Part shown: positions 1-8,247 of the stretch, in pieces
Layout of the letters: each line of letters begins with the position of its first letter
Numbering within the stretch: the stretch's first letter is position 1
Origin: Mycobacterium stomatepiae
GTDB taxonomy: Bacteria; Actinomycetota; Actinomycetes; Mycobacteriales; Mycobacteriaceae
Assembly: GCF_010731715.1 (NCBI RefSeq)
Contig: NZ_AP022587.1
Coordinates: 5,580,001 to 5,644,000 of the forward strand
Length of the DNA: 64,000 bases
Reading direction: 5' to 3'
Translations under genes and position numbers: made by a program
Notes under the pieces: model-generated
What the model saw: the letters and a program-made list of their open reading frames with translations, nothing else
Databases searched by the model: none
What the model was told of the DNA's origin: nothing

Positions 1-1
1 G

Positions 2-706
2 CAGTTACCCAACTGGACAACCCAGCAGAAGGACGCGGTCGCGGACACCATCGGTGGTCCGGTGCAACTCGAAGCTTCACACGAGAACGCCGCGCCCAAC
101 TTCGGTACCGGGATGGCGCCGTTTTTCCTGACGCTGGCCCTGTTCTTCGGCGCGTTGGTGCTGTGGATGGTGCTGCGGCCCTTGCAGAGTCGTCCGATCG
201 CCGCAGAGGTGCTCGCGCTCCGCGTGGTGCTGGCCAGTTACCTTCCTGCGGCTGCCATCGCGCTTTTCCAGGCGGTCATTCTGTATTGCGTGGTTCGATT
301 CGCCCTCGGGATGCACGCGGTGCATCCGGTGGCCATGTTGGGTTTCATGGTGCTGATCTCCGCGGCATTCGTGGCCGCGACGCAGGCGATCAACGCGCTG
401 GTCGGTCCGGCGGTGGGCCGGGTGCTGATCATGGCCCTGCTGATGCTGCAGCTCGTCAGCGCCGGCGGCATGTACCCCGTGGAGACCACGTCACGGCCCT
501 TCCAGATTTTGCATCGCTTCGACCCGATGACCTACGGCGTCAACGGGCTGCGGCAGCTCATCCTCGGCGGTATCGACGTCCGGCTCTGGCAGGCGATCGT
601 CGTGCTGGTGGTGATAACGGCCGTCTCCCTGGCGATTTCATCGGTGTCCGCACGAAGAGACCGAACCTGGAATGTCAGCAGGCTGATCCCGGCGATCAAG
701 ATGTAG
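2..706 (+). CDS. YhgE/Pip-type ABC-2-like membrane protein, C-terminal part
   Basis: The reading frame is open from the window edge, so the N-terminus is missing; an internal GTG at 62 is not the true start. The visible 234 residues hold about five or six hydrophobic helices in the pattern of the C-terminal ABC-2-type membrane domain of YhgE/Pip (phage infection protein) family exporters, which normally carry a long extracytoplasmic N-terminal part. Examples are the run beginning FFLTLALFFGALVLW and the sequence SAGGMYPVE followed by an RFDPMTYGVNGLR loop that is typical of the family. Inner-membrane location is inferred; the transported substrate is unknown. A short gap separates its stop from the convergent alcohol dehydrogenase gene. 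Confidence 0.7.
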   Translation, partial: QLPNWTTQQKDAVADTIGGPVQLEASHENAAPNFGTGMAPFFLTLALFFGALVLWMVLRPLQSRPIAAEVLALRVVLASYLPAAAIALFQAVILYCVVRFALGMHAVHPVAMLGFMVLISAAFVAATQAINALVGPAVGRVLIMALLMLQLVSAGGMYPVETTSRPFQILHRFDPMTYGVNGLRQLILGGIDVRLWQAIVVLVVITAVSLAISSVSARRDRTWNVSRLIPAIKM

Positions 707-714
707 CTACTGAC

Positions 715-1872
715 CTATTCGATGCCGAAATCGATGACGCCCCGGACGATCTTGCCGTTGCGCAGATCGTCGTAGGCTTCGTTGATGTCGTCGAGCCGGT
801 ATCGCCGGGTGATCATCTCGTCGAGCTGCAGCTGGCCGGTCTGGTAGAGCCGGGCCAGCCGGAAGACGTCGGCCCTCGGGTTGCACGAACCGAATACGGT
901 GCCGGCGAGCGACTTGTTCGACAGGATGAAGTCCTGCAGGTCGATGTTCACCGAGCTGGTCAACTGCGAGGTCATGCCGGTCAGCACGCAGGTTCCGCCC
1001 TTGCGGGTGAGTCGCACCGCGTCGCGGACATCCTCGGGCGTGATCAGTGACGGCGAGACCACGACGGCGTCGGCCATCACGCCGTAGCTCAGCTCGCGCA
1101 CCAGATCGATTGCCTCGACCGCGGTTGCGGCGGTGTGAGTGGCGCCGAACCGCAACGCCGACTTCTGTTTGAATTCCACCGGATCGACCGCGACGATGTG
1201 CGCGGCACCGCCTACCCGGGCGCCCTGGATCGCGCCCGTACCGATTCCACCGACACCGATCACGACGACGGCGTCACCCGGTCGCATGTTGGAGCGGTTG
1301 GTCACCGAACCGAACCCGGTCGGTATCGCGCAGGACAACAGCGCGCTGGGCACCAGCGGCAGGTGTGGCTCGATCTTCACCAGCGAATTCATTGACACCA
1401 CAGTGTGTTTGGAAAACGCTCCCACCTTGGCCAGGTGGCCCAGCGGCTTACCGTCGGCGGTGTGATGGCGGTAGGTCCCGTCGGTCGGCATGCCCGGCGT
1501 CAGCACGCTGGCACCCATGTCGCAGATGTACTCCATACCGCTCGCGCACCAGCGGCATTGGCCGCACACCGCGACGAACGACATCACCACGTGGTCACCC
1601 GGCACGAATTCCGTTACGCCGTCCCCCACTTCGCGCACGACACCCGAACCTTCGTGACCGCCGATCATCGGGAACATGGTGGGCAATCCGAGCGAGCGCA
1701 GCATCTCGTTGGGCGCCGACATGTCGCCCTTGAGTATGTGATCGTCGGAGTGGCACATCCCGGCCGCGGCCATCTCGACCAGAACCTCGCCCGCGCGCGG
1801 CGCGTCCAGTTCGAAATCCTCGACAGACCAGGGCCCGCCGACGTCGTGCAGGATCGCCGCCCGGCTTTTCAT
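715..1872 (-). CDS. Zinc-dependent alcohol dehydrogenase, NDMA-dependent (mycofactocin-linked) type
   Basis: A 385-residue medium-chain dehydrogenase. Catalytic zinc ligands C40-H41 and the GHEG motif (72-75) are present, as are four structural-zinc cysteines (C103, C106, C109, C117) and a Rossmann GVGGIG motif near residue 206. Length and the GASVLTPGMPTDGTYRH-like region fit the NDMA-dependent alcohol dehydrogenases, in which NAD stays tightly bound and is thought to be re-oxidised through the redox peptide mycofactocin. It starts inside the stop of the upstream P450 gene (4-bp ATGA overlap), so the two are translationally coupled. A likely role is oxidation of the alcohol made by the P450. 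The substrate is unknown. Confidence 0.85.
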   Translation of the reverse strand: MKSRAAILHDVGGPWSVEDFELDAPRAGEVLVEMAAAGMCHSDDHILKGDMSAPNEMLRSLGLPTMFPMIGGHEGSGVVREVGDGVTEFVPGDHVVMSFVAVCGQCRWCASGMEYICDMGASVLTPGMPTDGTYRHHTADGKPLGHLAKVGAFSKHTVVSMNSLVKIEPHLPLVPSALLSCAIPTGFGSVTNRSNMRPGDAVVVIGVGGIGTGAIQGARVGGAAHIVAVDPVEFKQKSALRFGATHTAATAVEAIDLVRELSYGVMADAVVVSPSLITPEDVRDAVRLTRKGGTCVLTGMTSQLTSSVNIDLQDFILSNKSLAGTVFGSCNPRADVFRLARLYQTGQLQLDEMITRRYRLDDINEAYDDLRNGKIVRGVIDFGIE

Positions 1873-3095
1873 GCGGCGGGGGTGAACGTGACGGGGAGCT
1901 TGTTCGGCGACCGGAAGGTGAGACCGATGATCCTGGACTCCTCACCGGTGCCGTCGTCGGGAACGAACGCGAGATCCGAAACCCGGTCGAGCAGACTGTT
2001 CAACATGACCCGGGTTTCCAGCCGGGCCAAATGCATTCCCAGGCACATGTGGATGCCGCCGGCGAACGCGATGTGCGCCTGGCGCGGCCGGTGGATATCG
2101 AAGCGATTGGCGTCGGGCCAACGACTTTCGTCTCGATTGGCGGAGCCCATGCACATGTCGATCTGCGCGCCCGCGGGGATTGTCTTGCCGCCGATTTCGA
2201 CTTCCTCGGTGGTGGTGCGCATGACCATGGTCAGTGGCGTCTCGACTCGCAGGCCTTCCTCGATCGCGGCCGGGATCAGCGACCGGTCCTGCCGGACCAT
2301 CTCCAGTTGCTCGGGGTGGGTCAGCAGCAGGTACAACAGGTTGTCCGACGACCGGTAGGTCGTCTCCAGCCCGGCAGGCAGCAGCAGGCGCAAGAACGCG
2401 ATGATCGCGTCGTCGGTGAGTTTCTCGCCGTCGATCTCGGCGGCGACCAGGTCGCCGATGATGTCGTTGGTGATCCGGCGCCGGCGCTGCTCCACCTGCT
2501 CGAGGAAGTAGCCATGCAACTCGGTCGCGGCGTTGAGCCCCGCCATGATGTCGGTCGGAATCGAGATGAGGTCAAGCGACAGCCGCCGGAACATGTCGAG
2601 ATCCTCCGGGGGCAGCCCGAGCAGCACCGAGATGATCCGGGTCGGGAACTCGAACGTCAGCGCCTTCACCAGGTCGGCGTGACAGTCGTGCTTGATTTCG
2701 TCGATCAGCTGGTCGCACACCGGACCGATGACCGACGGCTCCCATCGTTCCAGCGCGGCGGCTCGAAAAGCCTTGGCCACCAAGCTGCGATGGTCGTGGT
2801 GTTCCTTGCCGCCCATCGCCAGGATGGTGTGACCCATGACCAAACCGATGGTCTTCTCGTAGGCGGCCGACGTGAACACCCGATCGTCGCGGAAGGCTTG
2901 GAACACACCGTCATAGCCGAACAGCGCCCACTCGTCGCTCGGCCGCAGCTCCTCCGGCATCTGAGAGTGATCCCCGAGCGCGCCGTGCCAGACCGGATCG
3001 GTACGCCGCATGTACTCGTAGAACGGATAGGGACTGGTCTCACCGGTGAAATCGAGGGTGACGGGCTGGCCGACGGGGTCGGTGCTTAACGGCAT
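1869..3095 (-). CDS. Cytochrome P450
   Basis: A complete 408-residue soluble bacterial P450. The I-helix oxygen-binding region is AGLET at 241-245, the EXXR motif is EGLR at 280-283, and the heme-binding loop is FAGGIHMCLG with the thiolate ligand at C351. It would hydroxylate a hydrophobic substrate with electrons from a ferredoxin; the small Rieske protein encoded divergently at 3278 is a possible but unproven redox partner. It is the first gene of a two-gene operon with the alcohol dehydrogenase. The promoter lies in the 180-bp divergent region that contains an AT-rich palindrome. The CYP family cannot be assigned from the sequence alone. Confidence 0.92.
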   Translation of the reverse strand: MPLSTDPVGQPVTLDFTGETSPYPFYEYMRRTDPVWHGALGDHSQMPEELRPSDEWALFGYDGVFQAFRDDRVFTSAAYEKTIGLVMGHTILAMGGKEHHDHRSLVAKAFRAAALERWEPSVIGPVCDQLIDEIKHDCHADLVKALTFEFPTRIISVLLGLPPEDLDMFRRLSLDLISIPTDIMAGLNAATELHGYFLEQVEQRRRRITNDIIGDLVAAEIDGEKLTDDAIIAFLRLLLPAGLETTYRSSDNLLYLLLTHPEQLEMVRQDRSLIPAAIEEGLRVETPLTMVMRTTTEEVEIGGKTIPAGAQIDMCMGSANRDESRWPDANRFDIHRPRQAHIAFAGGIHMCLGMHLARLETRVMLNSLLDRVSDLAFVPDDGTGEESRIIGLTFRSPNKLPVTFTPAA

Positions 3096-3187
3096 CAGCG
3101 CTCCTCCTGAGCAACCGGTAAGGCCGTTGACGCGGGCCGGTCCTGACCGCCCCGGCGTCTTCGGCGGGTGTGTCCGAGTGGATTTTC

Positions 3188-3207
3188 GCTATCATAGTAT
3201 AAATAGC
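3188..3207. promoter_or_regulatory. AT-rich inverted repeat, candidate operator/promoter
   Basis: GCTAT, ten bases, ATAGC in the divergent region between the P450 and Rieske-amidohydrolase operons. It contains the 18-bp sequence CTATCATAGTATAAATAG that recurs, in degenerate form, upstream of other catabolic genes in this window. The TATAAAT part could also serve as a -10 element. Confidence 0.5.
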
Positions 3208-3277
3208 AAGGCTTGTGATGGTTACCGTAACGGGCTCAGTATTGATCTTGGTAGGTTCAGGAGGCGGTGATTCTCAA

Positions 3278-3637
3278 GTGGCCCAGCGGCGATTCGTGTG
3301 CTTCCTCGACGAGCTGCCGCCCGGCGAGATGAAACTCGTCGACATCGGCAAGTTCGGCGTGGGCGTGTACAACGTGCGCGGCGCCCTGTACGCGATCGTG
3401 AACTACTGCTCGCACGAAGGCGCCCCGCTCTGCCTGGGTCTGCTCGGGGGCACCACCGAGTCGGCGCCGGAGGCACCCGGCGGGATACGCCGGGTGCGCG
3501 ACGGACAGATCGTCCGATGCCCTTGGCACAACTGGGAATTCGATATCACCACCGGGCAGAACCTCGCCGACCCAAAGCGCCGCGTGCGGACTTACCCGGT
3601 CGACGTCACCGACGAAGAAGTGTACCTCACCGCATGA
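3278..3637 (+). CDS. Rieske [2Fe-2S] ferredoxin-like protein
   Basis: A small (119-residue) Rieske-domain protein. I start it at GTG 3278 because an AGGAGG lies at 3259-3264; the longer frame from 3215 would add a hydrophobic, non-conserved leader that spans this ribosome-binding site. Cluster ligands are C44-x-H46 and C81-x2-H84. The spacing between the two ligand pairs is 34 residues, about twice the usual 16-18, because of a Gly/Glu/Pro-rich insertion. It may carry electrons to an oxygenase or P450. Its stop overlaps the start of the following amidohydrolase (ATGA), so the three genes of this operon are coupled. Confidence 0.82.
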   Translation: MAQRRFVCFLDELPPGEMKLVDIGKFGVGVYNVRGALYAIVNYCSHEGAPLCLGLLGGTTESAPEAPGGIRRVRDGQIVRCPWHNWEFDITTGQNLADPKRRVRTYPVDVTDEEVYLTA

Positions 3638-4689
3638 GCCCCATGGTTATAGATACCAATGTGCAGCCGCACTTCCGCTACAACGCCGAGATCCGGCGCT
3701 ACCTCCCCGACGTCCATCGACTGCGCGCGATCCCCGATGTCGAGCAGCAGTGGTATCAAGCCCCGGGCGGCGACTACCGACAAGACCTCTACGGCGAGCA
3801 CTACCCGGGATCGGATCCCGAAACCCTGAGTCGCCACGTGCTTGAAGACTCCGGGGTTGACTACGCAATCTTGAACCCGTTGACGCGCGGCAACATCGCC
3901 GATTACCTGCTCAACAGCAGGATCTGCGCCGCGGTCAACGACTGGCTGCTCGATCGCTGGCTCGAGCCCGACACCACCGACCGGTTTCGGGGCACCATCC
4001 GGGTCAATCCCGAAGACCCGCGCGGCGCGGTCGCCGAGATCGAACGGCTGGCCGATCATCCGAAGCTGGTGCAAGTCGGTGTTCCGATGCAGTCGCGCGA
4101 GCCGTACGGCAAGCCGATGTTCGAGCCCATCTGGGAGGCCGCCGCGGCGCACGGACTGCCCGTCGCGGTGCACATCAACGGAGGCAACGGCGTCGACTTT
4201 GCGCCCACCTTCGCCGGACACGCGCACACCTACCCCGGATACGCGGCCTTCATGCCGCTGAACTACTTCGTGCATCTGTCCACGCTGATCGTCGAGGGCG
4301 TGTTCGGCCGGCTCCCCGGACTGAAATTCGTCTTCGCCGACGGCGGCTACGACATCCTCACCCCGTTGCTGTGGCGGCTCGACACGTTCTGGCTGTCGAT
4401 GCGCGACCAGACCCCGTGGGTAGACCGCTATCCCAGTGAGTACCTGCCGGGCCATGTCCGGTTCTGCTCGTCGGCATTCGACGGGCCACCCGAGGCGAGC
4501 CACACGCAGCGCTGGATGGAGTTCAGCGGCAAGTCGGAGCTGTTGATGTACGGGTCGAGCTATCCGCACTGGTCCGCGTCGCCGCCGGCGGCGCTGGCCG
4601 AAAACCTCGATGAAGCCCAGCGCGAGAAGGTGTTGTGGCGAAACGCGAGTGAGCTTTACGGGCTTGGAGCAAGGGAGCGAGCGCAATGA
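3634..4689 (+). CDS. Amidohydrolase-2 family protein lacking metal ligands (probable pseudoenzyme)
   Basis: A TIM-barrel amidohydrolase (PF04909/ACMSD-like) of 351 residues, starting at the ATG that overlaps the Rieske stop. Two of the family's metal ligands are replaced: the N-terminal DxDxH motif reads D7-T-N-V-Q11, and the strand-8 SDYPH motif reads S308-S-Y-P-H312, so the catalytic Asp is Ser309. The strand-5 and strand-6 histidines appear retained (VAVHING, NYFVHLS). The next gene is a full-length paralogue with every ligand intact. I infer a non-catalytic partner subunit or an unusual activity. Members of the family act as decarboxylases or hydrolases on carboxylated substrates. Confidence 0.8.
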   Translation: MSPMVIDTNVQPHFRYNAEIRRYLPDVHRLRAIPDVEQQWYQAPGGDYRQDLYGEHYPGSDPETLSRHVLEDSGVDYAILNPLTRGNIADYLLNSRICAAVNDWLLDRWLEPDTTDRFRGTIRVNPEDPRGAVAEIERLADHPKLVQVGVPMQSREPYGKPMFEPIWEAAAAHGLPVAVHINGGNGVDFAPTFAGHAHTYPGYAAFMPLNYFVHLSTLIVEGVFGRLPGLKFVFADGGYDILTPLLWRLDTFWLSMRDQTPWVDRYPSEYLPGHVRFCSSAFDGPPEASHTQRWMEFSGKSELLMYGSSYPHWSASPPAALAENLDEAQREKVLWRNASELYGLGARERAQ

Positions 4690-5849
4690 CCACGATCGAA
4701 CGAGTCGAATCGCAAAACGGCCATGACGACCACTTCGCGGTCACCATCGTCGACACCGACGTGCACCCCTTGCCGGTCTCGACCGATGTGCTCAAGTCGT
4801 ATGCACCGGCGGAGTGGGTGGATCAGATCTGGCCGACCGGGAATGCGGTCAGCCCGATGTCGTATTTCTACGACACCCCGGATTCATTCAAGACGTCGTC
4901 GCTGCGGATGGACTCGTGGCCGCCCAACGGGGGAGTCGCGGGCAGTGACCCGGACTACGCCGCCCAGCAGCTACTGGTCGATGCCGGCGTCAGCATCGCG
5001 TCGCTGGAGCCGATGTGCGACGCGCAGCTACCGCAGGCCGAGCACGTGCTGAAGTCCACGTACAACGATTGGCTCGCCGACGTCTGGCTGGACAAGGGCA
5101 ACACCCACGGCCGCTGGCGCGGCTCGATCAGCGTCAGCGCGCAGACGCCGGAATACGCCGCCCGCGAAGTCGAACGCTGGGCCGGACATCCCTACATGTC
5201 CCAGGTGCTGATGACGCCGCAGACCCGCGGAATCCCTTTCGGCAACCCGCATTTCGATCCGCTCTACGAGGCCGCGTCGCGCAACGGGCTGCCGATCTCC
5301 ACCCACCTGATGGGTCAGACACCGTTCGAATTGATCCCGCTGTATCCGGTCGGCAATCCCGCGCACTGGCACGACTTCTTCGCGTCGTGGCCGCTGCTAT
5401 ATGTGTCGCATCTGATGAGCCTGGTGTTCGACGGCGCGTTCGACCGGCACCCCGATCTGCGGGTGGTGTTCATCGAGGGCGGCTTCACCTGGGCGATGCC
5501 GGTGATGTCACGAATGGACCGGATCTGGGAAGCCTGCCGAGCCGATTTGCCGCAGGTGCGACGCCGTCCGTCGGACTATGTGCGCGAGCACGTTCGCTTC
5601 ACCACGCAGCCTCTGGAAGACGTCGACACCGTCGAGTTCCGCGAGTATCTGGACATGATGGACCTCGGCGACAATCTCATGTTCTCGACCGACTACCCGC
5701 ACTGGAGCTATGACTCGCCGACGTACGCGATCAACCGGTTCCCCGCCGACCAGCGGGAGCGGATCATGCGCGGCAATGCGATGGCCCTGTACGGGTTGCC
5801 GGCGACCGTGCGGGCACTGCCGGGCGAGACCGTCAGCCGGGACGGCTGA
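4686..5849 (+). CDS. Amidohydrolase-2 family metal-dependent hydrolase/decarboxylase
   Basis: A 387-residue PF04909 protein with the complete metal site: D23-T-D25-V-H27 at the N-terminus, a His in ISTHLMG, a His in YVSHLMS, and D336 in STDYPHW. It starts within the stop of the preceding degenerate paralogue (ATGA overlap). The operon order is Rieske ferredoxin, inactive paralogue, active paralogue, which suggests a hetero-oligomeric enzyme. Proteins of this group in mycobacteria are uncharacterised; by analogy with ACMSD a non-oxidative decarboxylation or C-N/C-C hydrolysis is possible. The substrate is unknown. Confidence 0.85.
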   Translation: MTTIERVESQNGHDDHFAVTIVDTDVHPLPVSTDVLKSYAPAEWVDQIWPTGNAVSPMSYFYDTPDSFKTSSLRMDSWPPNGGVAGSDPDYAAQQLLVDAGVSIASLEPMCDAQLPQAEHVLKSTYNDWLADVWLDKGNTHGRWRGSISVSAQTPEYAAREVERWAGHPYMSQVLMTPQTRGIPFGNPHFDPLYEAASRNGLPISTHLMGQTPFELIPLYPVGNPAHWHDFFASWPLLYVSHLMSLVFDGAFDRHPDLRVVFIEGGFTWAMPVMSRMDRIWEACRADLPQVRRRPSDYVREHVRFTTQPLEDVDTVEFREYLDMMDLGDNLMFSTDYPHWSYDSPTYAINRFPADQRERIMRGNAMALYGLPATVRALPGETVSRDG

Positions 5850-5852
5850 GTC

Positions 5853-5876
5853 GCCCGGGCGGTTTGCTCGCCGGGC
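5853..5876 (+). terminator. Possible hairpin terminator after the amidohydrolase operon
   Basis: GCCCGGGCG and CGCCGGGC form a strong stem, with one bulge, around a 7-base loop just after the amidohydrolase stop. There is no T-run, which is common for mycobacterial terminators, so support is structural only. Confidence 0.35.
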
Positions 5877-5995
5877 CTAGGGCTCTGCGTGAGACCGGGT
5901 GGCCGGTCAGGTCTACCGTAAATATGGTTTCCGACATGGCCTCCCGCCAGCCCCGGACGACCGCCCGCACCATGAGCCCCGGAAGTTGAGAGGGT

Positions 5996-6961
5996 ATGAC
6001 ACAAACGGATCTGACCCGCCCGCAAGGTATTAACCGCCTCGACCCGGTGCTGCGCGACGCCGCGAGCGAGCTGGGCATCGTCGAATTCCGTGCCGAGACA
6101 CTGGCCGACGAGCGGGAGCGGGCCGACCGGTCGGCCGCCGAGCGGGCCGCGGCCGTCGACACCGAGGGAGTGTCGATCGAATCTCGCTCGATCTCCGGCG
6201 CGGGTGGCCAGCAGCTGAACCTGCGTTTCTACCGGGGCCGCATCGAAGGCGGCGCGGGGGCGCCGTTGCTGGTCTGCGCCCACGGCGGCGGGTTCGTCAG
6301 CGGCAACCTCGACACCGACCACGCCCAGTGCGTGGAGCTGGCTCGCGAGGGCGGTTGTCTGGTGGTTTCGGTCGACTACCGGCTGGCGCCCGAGAATCCG
6401 GCCCCGGCGGCACTCGACGACGTCGAGGCGGGGATGTACTACGCGATCCGGAACTGCGCGGAGCTGAACATCGATTCGAGCCGCCTGGCCGTGATGGGCC
6501 GGGATGCCGGGGCCGCCCTGGTCGCGAGCCTGGCCCAGCGGATGTTCGACAACGAGGGGCCGCAGATCCGGATGCAGATCCTGCATCAGCCGATGCTGGA
6601 CAGCGATGCGACGCCGTCGCGGCGCGAGTTTCAGCGCACCCCGGGGCTCAACGGCCCGGCGGTCAGCCGGGCGTGGGGTCACTACCTCGGCCCGGCCAGC
6701 GCCAGCGGTCAGCACGTCCCCTCGCACCGAGCGAATCTGGAGGGCCTGCCGCCGACGTTCATCAGCTGCTCCGAGATCGACCCGTGCCGCGACGAAGCCA
6801 TCGACTACGCCAACCGGCTGCTGCATGCCTTCGTCCACGCCGAATTGCATGTCATCGCGGCGACATTCAATGGTTTCGATTCGATGGTGCCGGATTGGGT
6901 TGTCTCGCGGGAGAACCGGGCCCTTCACGCGCAATCGGTTCGCCGCGTATTCGGGATGTAG
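5996..6961 (+). CDS. Hormone-sensitive-lipase-like alpha/beta hydrolase with degenerate catalytic triad
   Basis: A 321-residue protein of the HSL/Lip family. The oxyanion motif HGGG (96-99) and the DPxRDE motif (D262, D266) are present. The nucleophile motif, normally GDSAG, reads GRDAG, with Asp170 in the Ser position, and the catalytic His of the HGF(D) motif is Asn292 in NGFD. Two of the three triad residues are therefore missing in an otherwise full-length open frame, so esterase activity is unlikely. A structural, binding or altered catalytic role is possible. It starts at ATG 5996 after a purine-rich GAGAGGG and is not obviously in an operon with its neighbours. Confidence 0.82.
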   Translation: MTQTDLTRPQGINRLDPVLRDAASELGIVEFRAETLADERERADRSAAERAAAVDTEGVSIESRSISGAGGQQLNLRFYRGRIEGGAGAPLLVCAHGGGFVSGNLDTDHAQCVELAREGGCLVVSVDYRLAPENPAPAALDDVEAGMYYAIRNCAELNIDSSRLAVMGRDAGAALVASLAQRMFDNEGPQIRMQILHQPMLDSDATPSRREFQRTPGLNGPAVSRAWGHYLGPASASGQHVPSHRANLEGLPPTFISCSEIDPCRDEAIDYANRLLHAFVHAELHVIAATFNGFDSMVPDWVVSRENRALHAQSVRRVFGM

Positions 6962-7080
6962 CTGCTCGACCGGGTTATCGACCCAGCGCCGGTAGCGCCT
7001 GCGGTATCGTCATTTGCTAATATCGAGAACGTGATTCTTGGCGGCGGCGACCTGGTGTCGCGGAAGGGTTTGTCGGCACC

Positions 7081-8247
7081 ATGACCGTCGTCGACTCACC
7101 CGAGAAGGCACTCTTCGTCTCGACTACCCAGTCGTTTTTGCAGAAGGAAATGCCGCTGGCTCGCGTCCGTGAGCTGCATGCGGCGGGGACTTCCTTCGAC
7201 CCGGCCTGGTGGCAGCGCGCCGCACAACTTGGCTGGACGGGCCTGCTCGTTCCGGAGGAGTTGGGCGGCGGCAGCGTCTCGGAGAGCGGGGTCGCGGACT
7301 TGGCCGCGATCGCGGAATTGCTCGGTAAGACCCTCGCGCCCGGGCCGTTGTACCCGGTCGCCGTCGTGCTCACCGCGCTTGCCGAGTGCACCGATGCGCA
7401 GGCACACGCGGCCGTCATCGAGTCGCTGATCGCCGGCGAGGCCGTGGCATCCTGGGCGGTCTCGGAACCCGGCCGCGGTTGGGAGCCGCTGGACCCATCG
7501 GTGACGGCCACCCCGACCGCCGCCGGCTACTGTCTTGAAGGCACCAAGGACCGCGTCGAGGCCGGCGCCCAGAGCAGCCTGCTGCTCGTGGTGGCGCGCT
7601 GCGGCCCCGATGGTTCGGAGATCCGTCAGTTCTTGGTCCCGACCGACGCGCCCGGCGTTCGGGTCGAGCCCCAGCAGTCCGTCGATCTGGTCAAGCAATA
7701 CGCGCGAGTGCATTTCGACGGCGTGGTCGTGGACTCGGCCGCGGCCGTCGGCAGCGCCGCGGAGACCGCCGCGCTGATCGACCGGCAGAGCCAGATCGCC
7801 CAGGTGCTGCAGTGCGCGGAGGTGGTCGGCGTCGTGCAAACGGTGTTCGACTTCACCGTCCAGTGGGCGCTGGACCGGCACACGTTCGGCCGCCCGCTGG
7901 CGTCCTACCAAGCGCTCAAACACGGCTTCGCCGACATGAAGTTGTGGCTGGAGGCGTGCCGCGCCACCACGGCCGCGGCGGTCGCCGACGTCGCCGACCG
8001 CTCACCCGCGGCAGGCCTGTCGGCCAGCATCGCCAAGTCCTACGTCTCAGAGATGGCAGGGCGCATCGTCCAGGGATGTGTGCAGATGCATGGCGGGATC
8101 GGCGTCACCTGGGAACACGACCTGCACCTCTACCTGAGGCGAGTGACGTTGTACCGCGCGCTGTTCGGCACTCCGGAGGAACACAACCTGCGGGTGTACG
8201 AGGCGGAGAAGGCCGACCGCTGCGCGGCCGGGCGTGCGACGACATGA
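7081..8247 (+). CDS. Acyl-CoA dehydrogenase (FadE), short-type subunit
   Basis: A 388-residue FAD-dependent acyl-CoA dehydrogenase family member. C-terminal motifs DRHTFGRPLASYQALKH and QMHGGIGVTWEHD (about residues 335-347) are characteristic. It forms a two-gene operon with the next fadE (ATGA overlap). In mycobacteria, adjacent unlike fadE genes commonly encode alpha2beta2 heterotetramers that dehydrogenate bulky acyl-CoAs such as steroid side-chain intermediates. I infer the same here, with this protein as the partner resembling ChsE2-type subunits. The substrate is not determined. Confidence 0.88.
   Translation: MTVVDSPEKALFVSTTQSFLQKEMPLARVRELHAAGTSFDPAWWQRAAQLGWTGLLVPEELGGGSVSESGVADLAAIAELLGKTLAPGPLYPVAVVLTALAECTDAQAHAAVIESLIAGEAVASWAVSEPGRGWEPLDPSVTATPTAAGYCLEGTKDRVEAGAQSSLLLVVARCGPDGSEIRQFLVPTDAPGVRVEPQQSVDLVKQYARVHFDGVVVDSAAAVGSAAETAALIDRQSQIAQVLQCAEVVGVVQTVFDFTVQWALDRHTFGRPLASYQALKHGFADMKLWLEACRATTAAAVADVADRSPAAGLSASIAKSYVSEMAGRIVQGCVQMHGGIGVTWEHDLHLYLRRVTLYRALFGTPEEHNLRVYEAEKADRCAAGRATT

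Noticed and set aside
5708..6934. A 408-codon minus-strand open frame opposite the lipase-like gene
   Set aside because: Its product is an Arg/Gly-rich shadow; the plus-strand frame carries HSL-family motifs.
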